A DNA stretch of 42,134 nucleotides from positions 1 through 42,134 of the forward strand of contig JAWAXC010000008.1 in NCBI GenBank assembly GCA_038897115.1, given 5' to 3'. Position numbers and translations under genes: made by a program. This document shows, in pieces, positions 36,245-42,134 of this stretch (the first letter of the stretch is position 1; the number at the start of each line of letters is the position of its first letter). Under the pieces are notes generated by a model. The model was given only the letters and a program-made list of their open reading frames with translations. It was not told the origin of the DNA and made no database searches. Source of the DNA: Sulfolobales archaeon (GTDB lineage: Archaea > Thermoproteota > Thermoprotei_A > Sulfolobales > AG1).

Positions 36245-36412
36245 TCAATTCTCTAGTAGATCACCATGGTCTCTCGCATGGTTTAGCCCTAGGCCGGGTC
36301 TCCAGCCAGTTACCCCCATCCCCTCTCGGGGATCCGGGGCTATAGATGCCAGCCCCCATCCATGATCATCCGGGGACCTGGTTGCCAAGCACATCACTAC
36401 CTCATCATCTAA
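36245..36412 (-). ncRNA. Candidate structured RNA beside an IS200/IS605-type hairpin
   Basis: GC-rich block with a minus-strand TATA-like GCTTATAATC (about 36431-36440), placing the start near the GATGATGAGG word at about 36408. Minus-strand stems: CTTGG/CCAGG around CAA; ATCCCC/GGGGAT closed by a GAGA (GNRA) tetraloop and flanked by a further CCCC/GGGG; GGCTGG/CCGGCC around AGAC; and CCATG/CATGG. A 61-codon frame covers it but looks accidental. The hairpin (36451-36482) followed by TATA box and structured RNA repeats the order seen before tnpB at 41674. The RNA family is unknown. Confidence 0.45.
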
Positions 36413-36450
36413 CCAAACCACCAGCATCAAAGATTATAAGCATATAGCCA

Positions 36451-36482
36451 TCCCCGCCCTAAAGGGGCGAGGTTTTCAGTTG
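36451..36482 (-). repeat. Solo hairpin of IS200/IS605 end type (copy c)
   Basis: The minus strand reads CAACTGAAAA, then CCTCGCCCC TTTA GGGCGGGG, then ATGGC. The stem CCTCGCCC/GGGCGGGG has one G-U pair on this strand. It shares the AACTGAAA lead with copies a and b but lacks the GAGGTCAGC tail. Confidence 0.6.
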
Positions 36483-36485
36483 TAA

Positions 36486-37499
36486 CTAAGAGGATCTATT
36501 TATTAGCGATGAAATAGCTATCATATCTAGAACATACTCTGCTATATCTGTTATATAGTCATAGATCCTCATTATATGGTAAGCTGTTATATCCTTCTCA
36601 AGCCCTGCTTCGGCTACCATGCTGTGGATTTTCTTCTTGCTCTCTATAAGATCTACGAGTCTCGATATAACCCTTTTAAGAGGCTCCCTACCTCTTCTAC
36701 CCATCTCCTCATCTTGTAGATTCTGCTTGATAAGCTCTTCAATCATTGTGTAATAGCTATATATATTGCTGAGCATCGAGTGAATCTTAGCTCTATCCTC
36801 CTCGGAGCTCTCTGTATATTGTGCAATAGCTACTAAATGGTCCGAGATCCTCTCGATCACCCTCGCTATCTGAACCATTATATATGATTTCTGAAGAAGC
36901 TTTGAATCACCGTCTAGCCCAGGGCTTGTCAGCATTATGTTGAAAATCCTCTCAGCCTCCCTCCTAATAGCATCTATCTCGCTATCCAGCTCCTCAAGAT
37001 CCTCTTCAGCTCTATCCCCACCATATGTTTTTATAACATATTCGAATAGGGATCTCGCATTAAGGATTATCCTCCTAACAACTGTGTTTAGCTCAGACCC
37101 CCTTCTAACCTCTCTAAGAACCAGAAAGTTCCTAGCCTCATCGAACAGGCTAAAACCAGGCATATGCTTAACATAGATGGATATCATCTTCTTAACCTCA
37201 CTAGACAATGGCTTTTTAGAGACAACCTTGATCTGCTCGGCTCCCGAGATATAGAGTGAGATCAGCATATGGTATAGAGAACCCTCGCCAATCTCATCCA
37301 AATCCACATCAGAGTATAGCCTAATACGGGGAGCCTCTGAAGGCTCTATAACAAGCTTAGAGCCAACCCTCTTAATAAGAACCCTGGAACCCTTTCCAAG
37401 ATTGAGATCCCTACACCACTCCTTCGGAAGATAGAGGATATATGAACCCCTAACCTCCTGGATCCTCCTCTCCTCCTGCAGAGAAGTAGACATATGCAT
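36486..37499 (-). CDS. AbrB-domain/PhoU-domain phosphate uptake regulator
   Basis: 337 residues from ATG 37499 (or 37493). Residues about 10-55 form a SpoVT/AbrB DNA-binding domain (RGSYILYLPKEWCRDLNLGK, GSRVLIKRVGSKLVIEP). The rest holds two helical PhoU-like repeats, with ARVIERISDHLVAIAQYTES and IMRIYDYITDIAEYVLDMIA as the paired metal-site helices. Such AbrB-PhoU proteins are thought to regulate phosphate genes in archaea, so it may control the pst operon at 2.4 kb. A TATA box (ATTATAAGCTT, minus strand, near 37525) fits a leaderless mRNA. Confidence 0.88.
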   Translation of the reverse strand: MHMSTSLQEERRIQEVRGSYILYLPKEWCRDLNLGKGSRVLIKRVGSKLVIEPSEAPRIRLYSDVDLDEIGEGSLYHMLISLYISGAEQIKVVSKKPLSSEVKKMISIYVKHMPGFSLFDEARNFLVLREVRRGSELNTVVRRIILNARSLFEYVIKTYGGDRAEEDLEELDSEIDAIRREAERIFNIMLTSPGLDGDSKLLQKSYIMVQIARVIERISDHLVAIAQYTESSEEDRAKIHSMLSNIYSYYTMIEELIKQNLQDEEMGRRGREPLKRVISRLVDLIESKKKIHSMVAEAGLEKDITAYHIMRIYDYITDIAEYVLDMIAISSLINRSS

Positions 37500-37717
37500 C
37501 CATAATAAAACATGCTATAGAAGCTTATAATATGATAAATATGTATACATATGGAAAATGCTGAAGAGAAAAACCCTTTTAAGCTTCTCAGCCATTAAGG
37601 AGCCCCGGTTTATATGGGTTTTACTAGACAGATGAATGGTCAGCCCTAGCCTCTAATTAAATATCTCGAGGAAATATGATAGAGCCGAAGGATCTATATC
37701 CATCCAGTAAATATGAT

Positions 37718-38272
37718 CTAGCAAATGCCAGTAACCCTCACCAATATACCCTCCGCTCCTCTGGGGGCTATGTATTTGTTGTAGAAATTTGTATCAAGTT
37801 CTATGAAATAGTCATGCTGCGATCTAGCAGAAACAATATATGGCTCTCTACCTGGTTCCATATATATTACTTCAACAGCTATATCTCCTACCCCTTCAAC
37901 AGGTGTTATATGGAGAAGATATAGTGGGAAGATAACATTTCTCATAGTAAATGCAACTGTATAGCCTGGCTGGGTTGATATGTTGAAGAGCATCCCAACA
38001 GCACCTACCCCGAGGAAGTCGGTTGAGTTTTTAAACATATACCCCTCTGCCTGTTTCGATGGTGTGTCAGCTAGATATAGCTTTGCCTCAACACCATTTA
38101 TCAATAAACATATTAGCCGCCACGATTGGGTCGCGGTTATAGATGATATACTACTACCCAACGTGTTAGAGGCTTTTTCACCTTGGTTAGCGATTATAAG
38201 GGATGCTATTACCGCTAAAATCACCATGGCTATTGCTATATATACGGAAATCCTAGGGGATTTTCTAAACAT
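37718..38272 (-). CDS. Secreted or membrane-anchored DUF192 protein
   Basis: 184 residues: one N-terminal membrane segment (VYIAIAMVILAVIASLIIAN), a short linker, and a DUF192 domain. Domain landmarks are AKLYLADTPSKQAEGYMF, GMLFNIS, FTMRNVIFPLYLLHI (normally FWMKNTxxPLDxxFI) and YFIELDTNFYNKY. DUF192 proteins are small, often exported, and of unknown function. The gene stands alone on the minus strand. Confidence 0.85.
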   Translation of the reverse strand: MFRKSPRISVYIAIAMVILAVIASLIIANQGEKASNTLGSSISSITATQSWRLICLLINGVEAKLYLADTPSKQAEGYMFKNSTDFLGVGAVGMLFNISTQPGYTVAFTMRNVIFPLYLLHITPVEGVGDIAVEVIYMEPGREPYIVSARSQHDYFIELDTNFYNKYIAPRGAEGILVRVTGIC

Positions 38273-38374
38273 AGCCTATCCTTAGAGCTATTCCGCTACT
38301 CCACGATATAGCTTTTTAACGGGGAACATCGACTCGCTAAGCTGGAGTTGGGTTTAAAAGGGGTTGCAGACGTA

Positions 38375-39316
38375 TCAGATCATCTTCTGGTTTAGTATTG
38401 CTAGAACCTCATCCAGCCTTGGCATCCCCTCCTGGGCCCCCTTCCTTGAGATCTTTATCGAGGCACATGTGATCCCCATTTTAACGGCTTCCTCAACACT
38501 CTTGCCCAAGGCTACTGCGTAGGAGTAGCATGCTGTGAAGGAATCTCCCGCCCCCGTTGTATCCACCACCTTTTCAGGCTTGATAGCTGGTATAATAGAT
38601 ATATGTGTGGATTTTCTGGTATAGTATGCAGCCCCTCTATCCCCCAGCGTTATAACAACATTCTCAACCCCCTTTTCTATGAGCTTTCCAGATATCTCCT
38701 CAAGATCTCTCTCCTTAACATCCTCTCTAGGCTCTATCCCAAGGATCTTATACGCCTCAACCTTATTTGGCACTATCGTGTGGATCTCTCTAAGAACCTC
38801 ATCCGGGATCTTCTTAGCTGGTGACGGGGTTAGGATAAACTTAGCACCTATATCCCTTGAGAGTCTAGCGATCCTAGCAACCGTTTCAACAGGGATCTCT
38901 AGCTGTGAGAGCACTATGTCAGCCCTCCCAATCGATCTCAGGGCTTTCTCCGCATCCTCAGGTCTTAAGAGCCTATTAGCCCCTGGAGCAACAGCGATCA
39001 TCGTGCCCCCATGCCTATTAACAAATATAAACGCCACCCCTGTGTGGCTCTTATCACTCCTCCCAACATAATCCACTATAACCCCGTTCCTCCTGAGATT
39101 CTCGATAGCCATATCACCAAAGCTATCCATCCCCACAAGACCAACCATATATACCTTCGAACCCAGCCTAGCAAGGCCAACGGCTTGGTTAGCGCCCTTC
39201 CCGCCAAAGTGGATCTCGAAGACACCATCACTCACAGTCTCATCAGGGCTTGGAAACCTATCCAGATAGATCATGAAATCCACATTTATGCTACCAACAA
39301 CAACAGCTATAACCAT
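38375..39316 (-). CDS. rbsK: Ribokinase-like PfkB-family sugar kinase
   Basis: 313 residues. Signatures of the PfkB family: VVVGSINVDFMIYLDRFP, FGGKGANQAVGLARLGSKV, VPNKVEAYKILGI, NVVITLGDRGAAYY and the catalytic DTTGAGDSFTACYSYAVALG. The GGKGANQAV form is typical of ribokinase, which phosphorylates ribose at O5. The enzyme would feed ribose from nucleotide turnover into metabolism. No transporter for ribose lies next to it; other sugars or nucleosides are possible substrates. Confidence 0.88.
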   Translation of the reverse strand: MVIAVVVGSINVDFMIYLDRFPSPDETVSDGVFEIHFGGKGANQAVGLARLGSKVYMVGLVGMDSFGDMAIENLRRNGVIVDYVGRSDKSHTGVAFIFVNRHGGTMIAVAPGANRLLRPEDAEKALRSIGRADIVLSQLEIPVETVARIARLSRDIGAKFILTPSPAKKIPDEVLREIHTIVPNKVEAYKILGIEPREDVKERDLEEISGKLIEKGVENVVITLGDRGAAYYTRKSTHISIIPAIKPEKVVDTTGAGDSFTACYSYAVALGKSVEEAVKMGITCASIKISRKGAQEGMPRLDEVLAILNQKMI

Positions 39317-39414
39317 ATCACAGCCCAGCCAATATACTTCCCCTTAAACCCTCATATACTCAAAGCTATAGGGGCTATTTAAATATTTAAGCATCACTAG
39401 AGGTGGAAGGTAGA

Positions 39415-39978
39415 ATGGCCCTGCAGATCGTGCTACCAGGTATTGCTGATATCCCCCTTATCTTTATGCAGCTGATCTCCACATATATCCTTGCATCAAC
39501 CAGCTATAGATTATTCCATGCCGCGAGATCCACGGATGATGATGCTCTCACAATGCTCTCTCTAGCCTTCTCACTTCTACTAGGATCAATAGTCCTGTCT
39601 CTCGCATCATTCTTCATAGGCGATCTATTTGTGTTCTCATCCCTAATCTTGTTCTCAACCTATGCCTCCATCTCTGGCTATATTCTAATCATAGCATGTA
39701 GGTTCTCAAAGATCTATGTGGAAGCGCTCATATTTCCCTTGGCATATTACTATGTTTATGGCGAGCTAATAGGGCTTGTGCTCTCTACCCTCATAGCAGT
39801 TAGATCTAGATCAGCGCCTATCATAGCCGGATTCCTGCTACTCTCAGCCTCACACCTACTCAGATTCATAGTATCGATCGCCCCAGCGCCATATGGATTC
39901 ATAGTGATCTCTATCGCAGAGATCCTCAGGACAGGGGGGTTTCTATCTATATCCCTAGGTATAGGTGTGCATAGATGA
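39415..39978 (+). CDS. Multi-helix membrane protein paired with a winged-helix regulator
   Basis: About 187 residues from ATG 39415 (a GTG at 39403 is in frame; GGTGGAAGG fits a ribosome site for the ATG). It has about six membrane helices (IPLIFMQLISTYILASTSY, FSLLLGSIVLSLASFFIGDL, LIFPLAYYYVYGELIGLVL) with short loops. No family is recognised. Its last four bases overlap the start of the winged-helix gene (ATGA), so the two are made together and may form a sensor-regulator pair. Confidence 0.65.
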   Translation: MALQIVLPGIADIPLIFMQLISTYILASTSYRLFHAARSTDDDALTMLSLAFSLLLGSIVLSLASFFIGDLFVFSSLILFSTYASISGYILIIACRFSKIYVEALIFPLAYYYVYGELIGLVLSTLIAVRSRSAPIIAGFLLLSASHLLRFIVSIAPAPYGFIVISIAEILRTGGFLSISLGIGVHR

Positions 39979-40247
39979 AGAAAAGATCTAGAGCTAGGAT
40001 TGTATATGATATACTATATCACCTAGCATATAAGGGCTCAACAACAATAACAGGCCTCACATATATCGCTAGAATGCCCTATGATAGGCTGGAGAACCTG
40101 CTTAAAGAGCTTGAGGGGAAAGGACTTGTATTGATAGCCTATGAGGGGTCGTCGAAGAGGGTGTCGATAACGGAGAAGGGGTTGAAGAGTCTCGAGGATC
40201 TTGAGAAGGCGATTAAGATCCTCGAAAAGCTAGGCCTCGAAGGTTAG
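39975..40247 (+). CDS. Winged-helix transcription regulator (MarR/ArsR-like, single domain)
   Basis: 90 residues. RARIVYDILYHLAYKGSTTI, GLTYIARMPYDRLENLLKEL and the wing GLVLIAYEGSSKRVSITEKG form a winged helix; a short C-terminal helix follows. The layout resembles archaeal winged-helix proteins that read as 'YDIL..LAxxG.T.IxxxAxMsYxxLxxxLxxL'. It is translationally coupled to the preceding membrane-protein gene and lies just before the copper-type pair, which it might control. Confidence 0.8.
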   Translation: MKKRSRARIVYDILYHLAYKGSTTITGLTYIARMPYDRLENLLKELEGKGLVLIAYEGSSKRVSITEKGLKSLEDLEKAIKILEKLGLEG

Positions 40248-40331
40248 CAGACTCTTGAGACTATAGGTTTTCTCTCTACTCTAGGAAGGGTTCTAGCACT
40301 AACAGATCGTTAGTACAGATCGTGAGCAGCC

Positions 40332-40341
40332 CTTTTAAATA
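40332..40341 (+). promoter_or_regulatory. Promoter of the Met/His-rich protein operon
   Basis: CTTTTAAATA is 30 bases before ATG 40371 and would start transcription near 40364. GGTGAGG just before the ATG serves as a ribosome site. Confidence 0.55.
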
Positions 40342-40370
40342 TCCCTGCACCTTTGATCTTGGTGAGGTAT

Positions 40371-41147
40371 ATGAGGATAGGTGTAGTTGCTATAGCTTTG
40401 GCATCTGCGGTACTGTTGATCCCTATTATAGCTATAGCACAGGCGATAGCATATGGCTGGGGCTATATGTTCAACACAGCATATATGGGCGTGCAGAGCG
40501 CCATGGGATCATATGGTATGCCAGGCGCCATGCATGGTATGGGGGGTATGATAGGGTGGGGCAACAGCTATATGGGCCGAATGTCCTCCATGGCTGGGAT
40601 GATGTCGATGAACTATAGCCAGACCGGGCTGAGCGGTGTTTTCCTAGTGACAAGCGATATCGAGGATATGGAACACATGGCAATCCTGGTCGATAGCAGA
40701 GGCGGGCGTTATGCCTTAGTGCTCCCAGCTGAGGAGTGGGTGGTTATATCACCTAATGGCACAAGAGCTATTCTTGATCTAGAGGATCTGAGGAAGACGC
40801 TGAACAACACAAGAGTCTCTATAGAGGGAATCTATATGGGTAGCATGGCAGATATGTGCAACATGATGGGATGCGGCATGATGGGCATGATGGGAGGGAT
40901 GATGCATGGAACAGCTATGTGCCACAACCTCCAAGGATACCCAGCACAACAAAGAGGTATGGGGGGTATGATGCATAGCATGGGCCATATGGTGAACCAC
41001 CATATGGGGGGCATGGCTATGGGGGGTGAAAATCACAGCGACGAGGAAGAGCACCATATGGAAGCATGTGAAGCCCTCATGAACCTGCCCCACATAATAG
41101 TCAGCAAGATCAGCTTCAACGGCTACACAGCAATTCCAAATAAATAA
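40371..41147 (+). CDS. Secreted Met/His-rich, probably copper-binding protein
   Basis: About 258 residues from ATG 40371; TTG 40353 is in frame but less likely. A signal segment (IGVVAIALASAVLLIPIIAI) is followed by two Met/Gly/His-rich blocks (GMPGAMHGMGGMIGWG; MGGMMHGTAMCH to HHMGGMAMGG) around a short ordinary domain (GVFLVTSDIEDMEHMAILVD, YALVLPAEEWVVISPNGT). A DEEEHHMEACE cluster comes near the end. Met- and His-rich repeats of this kind bind Cu(I)/Cu(II) in periplasmic copper-tolerance proteins. The DUF411 gene follows after 26 bases. Confidence 0.8.
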   Translation: MRIGVVAIALASAVLLIPIIAIAQAIAYGWGYMFNTAYMGVQSAMGSYGMPGAMHGMGGMIGWGNSYMGRMSSMAGMMSMNYSQTGLSGVFLVTSDIEDMEHMAILVDSRGGRYALVLPAEEWVVISPNGTRAILDLEDLRKTLNNTRVSIEGIYMGSMADMCNMMGCGMMGMMGGMMHGTAMCHNLQGYPAQQRGMGGMMHSMGHMVNHHMGGMAMGGENHSDEEEHHMEACEALMNLPHIIVSKISFNGYTAIPNK

Positions 41148-41173
41148 TTTTTTATTTCCCCCTTTCTTTGGTG

Positions 41174-41650
41174 ATGCCTATGACTTCAAGAAAAACCCTT
41201 TTCACCGTTGCCTCCATATCCCTAGTGCTAGCTATAGTTGCCCTCTACATTGTGCTGGGTATGCGGGGTGAGAATAAGGATCTCAGCGGGTTAAGCATAG
41301 CACTATATAAGTCTCCTGGTTGTGAGTGCTGCACTAGATATGCAGGGTATCTCTCTAGCTTGGGTGCTGAGGTAGAGGTTGGAGTTATAGATGATATAGA
41401 TGGGTTGATGGATAAGCTGGGAATCCCTGCGGAGCTAAGATCCTGCCACATATCAATAGTAGAAGGCTACATAGTAGTAGGGCACGTGCCCGCAGAGGCT
41501 ATTAAGAAGCTCATCAACGAAAAACCAAATATCAAGGGAATATCTCTTCCGGGGATGCCACAGGGATCCCCGGGAATGCCAGGGCCTAAGGAGGGGCCAT
41601 TTATTATATATAGCTTCGACGGCTCGATCAAAGTATTCGCTGTGCTATAA
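41174..41650 (+). CDS. Membrane-anchored DUF411 metal-binding protein
   Basis: About 158 residues from ATG 41174 (TTG 41168 and ATG 41180 are in frame). One N-terminal membrane segment (LFTVASISLVLAIVALYIVL) precedes the DUF411 domain: IALYKSPGCECCTRYAGYL, ELRSCHISIVEGYIVVGHVP and SLPGMPQGSPGMPG. DUF411 proteins are small metal-binding proteins found beside copper-resistance genes in bacteria; the GCECC cysteines and the SCH motif are the likely ligands. Pairing with the Met/His-rich gene upstream supports copper handling outside the membrane. Confidence 0.9.
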   Translation: MPMTSRKTLFTVASISLVLAIVALYIVLGMRGENKDLSGLSIALYKSPGCECCTRYAGYLSSLGAEVEVGVIDDIDGLMDKLGIPAELRSCHISIVEGYIVVGHVPAEAIKKLINEKPNIKGISLPGMPQGSPGMPGPKEGPFIIYSFDGSIKVFAVL

Positions 41651-41673
41651 AGGGTTACATAAAATAGTTGGCA

Positions 41674-41697
41674 AACCTCGACTTTAAAGGCGGGGTT
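41674..41697 (+). repeat. IS200/IS605-type hairpin upstream of tnpB (copy d)
   Basis: AACCTCG and CGGGGTT form a 7-base stem (one G-U pair) around ACTTTAAAGG. It matches the hairpin class of copies a-c but lies on the plus strand, ahead of tnpB. TTTTTAAG (41701-41708) follows at once as a TATA-like box. Confidence 0.6.
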
Positions 41698-41730
41698 AGA
41701 TTTTTAAGTTTTTGTTTCGATATATGCTCT

Positions 41731-41814
41731 GGGCTTCCGAGATGGTGGGTCAATCTACTAGGATGAGGGGCGGGGGCCGATTATCCCCCGCAATACCCAC
41801 CATCTCGGAGGCCC
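41731..41814 (+). promoter_or_regulatory. Strong stem-loop leader of tnpB
   Basis: 41731-41750 pairs with 41795-41814 over 20 bases with a single G-U pair; the loop carries a second perfect 7-base stem, GCGGGGG (41770-41776) with CCCCCGC (41785-41791). A TATA-like TTTTTAAG lies about 26 bases before the stem. The ATG at 41742 is buried in it. The structure may control tnpB translation, be an element end, or be a separate RNA. Confidence 0.6.
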
Positions 41815-41825
41815 CCTCCTCGAAT

Positions 41826-42134
41826 GTGAGAACCAACGTTATCAGACTCCTACCGAGCGGTAGCCAGCATAGGAAGTTGCTGAAGCTAGCTGATGTCTGC
41901 GCCAGGTTGTATAATGAGCTTAACTACGAGAGGAGACAACAGTTCTTTAGAAACCAGCGGGTGGACTTCGAGGGAACCTGGAGGAGGTACTATAAGAAGT
42001 ATAAAAATGTTCTAGGTGTTAACGCCCAGGCCGTTATTCAGAAGAATAACGAGGCCTGGAACTCGTTCTTCTCACAGCTTAAGGCTATGAAGGAGGGGAG
42101 GCTACCTCCCTTCATTAAGAAGGTCAGCCCGCCT
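41826..42134 (+). CDS. tnpB: IS200/IS605-family TnpB RNA-guided nuclease, N-terminal part (3' end outside window)
   Basis: Open to the window end. From GTG 41826 it reads RTNVIRLLPSGSQHRKLLKL, ADVCARLYNELNYERRQQFF, YYKKYKNVLGVNAQAVIQKN and AWNSFFSQLKAMKEGRLPPF, the conserved N-terminal domain of OrfB/TnpB. An ATG at 41742 would add 28 residues lying inside a strong hairpin, so the GTG is preferred. TnpB is a transposon-encoded, omega-RNA-guided DNA nuclease. No tnpA is seen upstream, so the element looks like a tnpB-only type. The RuvC residues are beyond the window. Confidence 0.88.
   Translation, partial: MRTNVIRLLPSGSQHRKLLKLADVCARLYNELNYERRQQFFRNQRVDFEGTWRRYYKKYKNVLGVNAQAVIQKNNEAWNSFFSQLKAMKEGRLPPFIKKVSPP

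Noticed and set aside
36245-36430. 61-codon minus-strand frame
   Set aside because: It coincides with a GC-rich stem-rich block and its product resembles nothing; I treat the block as an RNA candidate.
40322-41093. Overlapping frames on both strands across the Met/His-rich gene
   Set aside because: They are shadows of the repetitive ATG-GGN codons; the sense frame has a signal peptide, promoter and ribosome site.

Overview
The window reads as chromosome of a hyperthermophilic crenarchaeon (Thermoproteota, class Thermoprotei; I cannot fix the genus). The evidence is a pgk-gap operon with type II archaeal GAPDH, an Alba chromatin protein, TATA-type promoters about 26 bases before starts, frequent GTG/TTG starts with overlapping genes, heavy AGA/AGG and ATA codon use, an archaeal CobY/CbiZ/CobT cobamide-salvage operon, VapB and UPF0175-like antitoxins and a TnpB gene. 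I see no rRNA, tRNA or CRISPR array.

Layout. 1-2.4 kb: the 3' end of a SAM methyltransferase, then a wrecked trehalose locus (5' part of treZ joined out of frame to the 3' part of treY, with a frameshift and an amber stop), then an intergenic region with a long palindromic RNA candidate. 2.4-6.8 kb: the phosphate operon pstSCAB-phoU. 6.8-9.4 kb: alba, then a divergent ABC-2 exporter pair. 9.4-20.7 kb: accessory ground with a lone VapB antitoxin, an enolase-superfamily dehydratase, a ferric/organic-anion type ABC importer, divergent PrpD and PrpF, a second paralogous binding protein, and a PIN toxin flanked by two copies of its putative antitoxin. 20.8-25.3 kb: a TasA/archaeal-pilin-like surface protein, then the ilvB-ilvN-ilvC branched-chain operon.

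25.3-29.3 kb: a GC-rich RNA candidate, a three-gene operon pairing a divergent Alba-like protein with two small membrane proteins, a coiled-coil membrane protein and an orphan ThDP enzyme. 29.3-35.2 kb: pgk-gap and cobT-cbiZ-cobY-cobD, both on the minus strand. 35.4-39.3 kb: a membrane protein, a second structured-RNA candidate, an AbrB-PhoU phosphate regulator, a secreted DUF192 protein and ribokinase. 39.4-42.1 kb: a membrane protein with a winged-helix partner, a copper-type pair (Met/His-rich secreted protein plus DUF411), and the 5' end of a TnpB gene behind a strong hairpin leader.

Threads across the window: phosphate appears twice (pst-phoU at 2.4-6.8 kb and AbrB-PhoU at 36.5 kb). Four hairpins of IS200/IS605 end type are scattered, three without any tnpB. 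The enolase-superfamily/PrpD/PrpF/ABC block looks like one organic-acid or sugar-acid uptake and catabolism island. The least explained items are the structured RNA candidates, the PIN toxin with no ordinary start codon between twin antitoxins, and the membrane-linked Alba paralogue.
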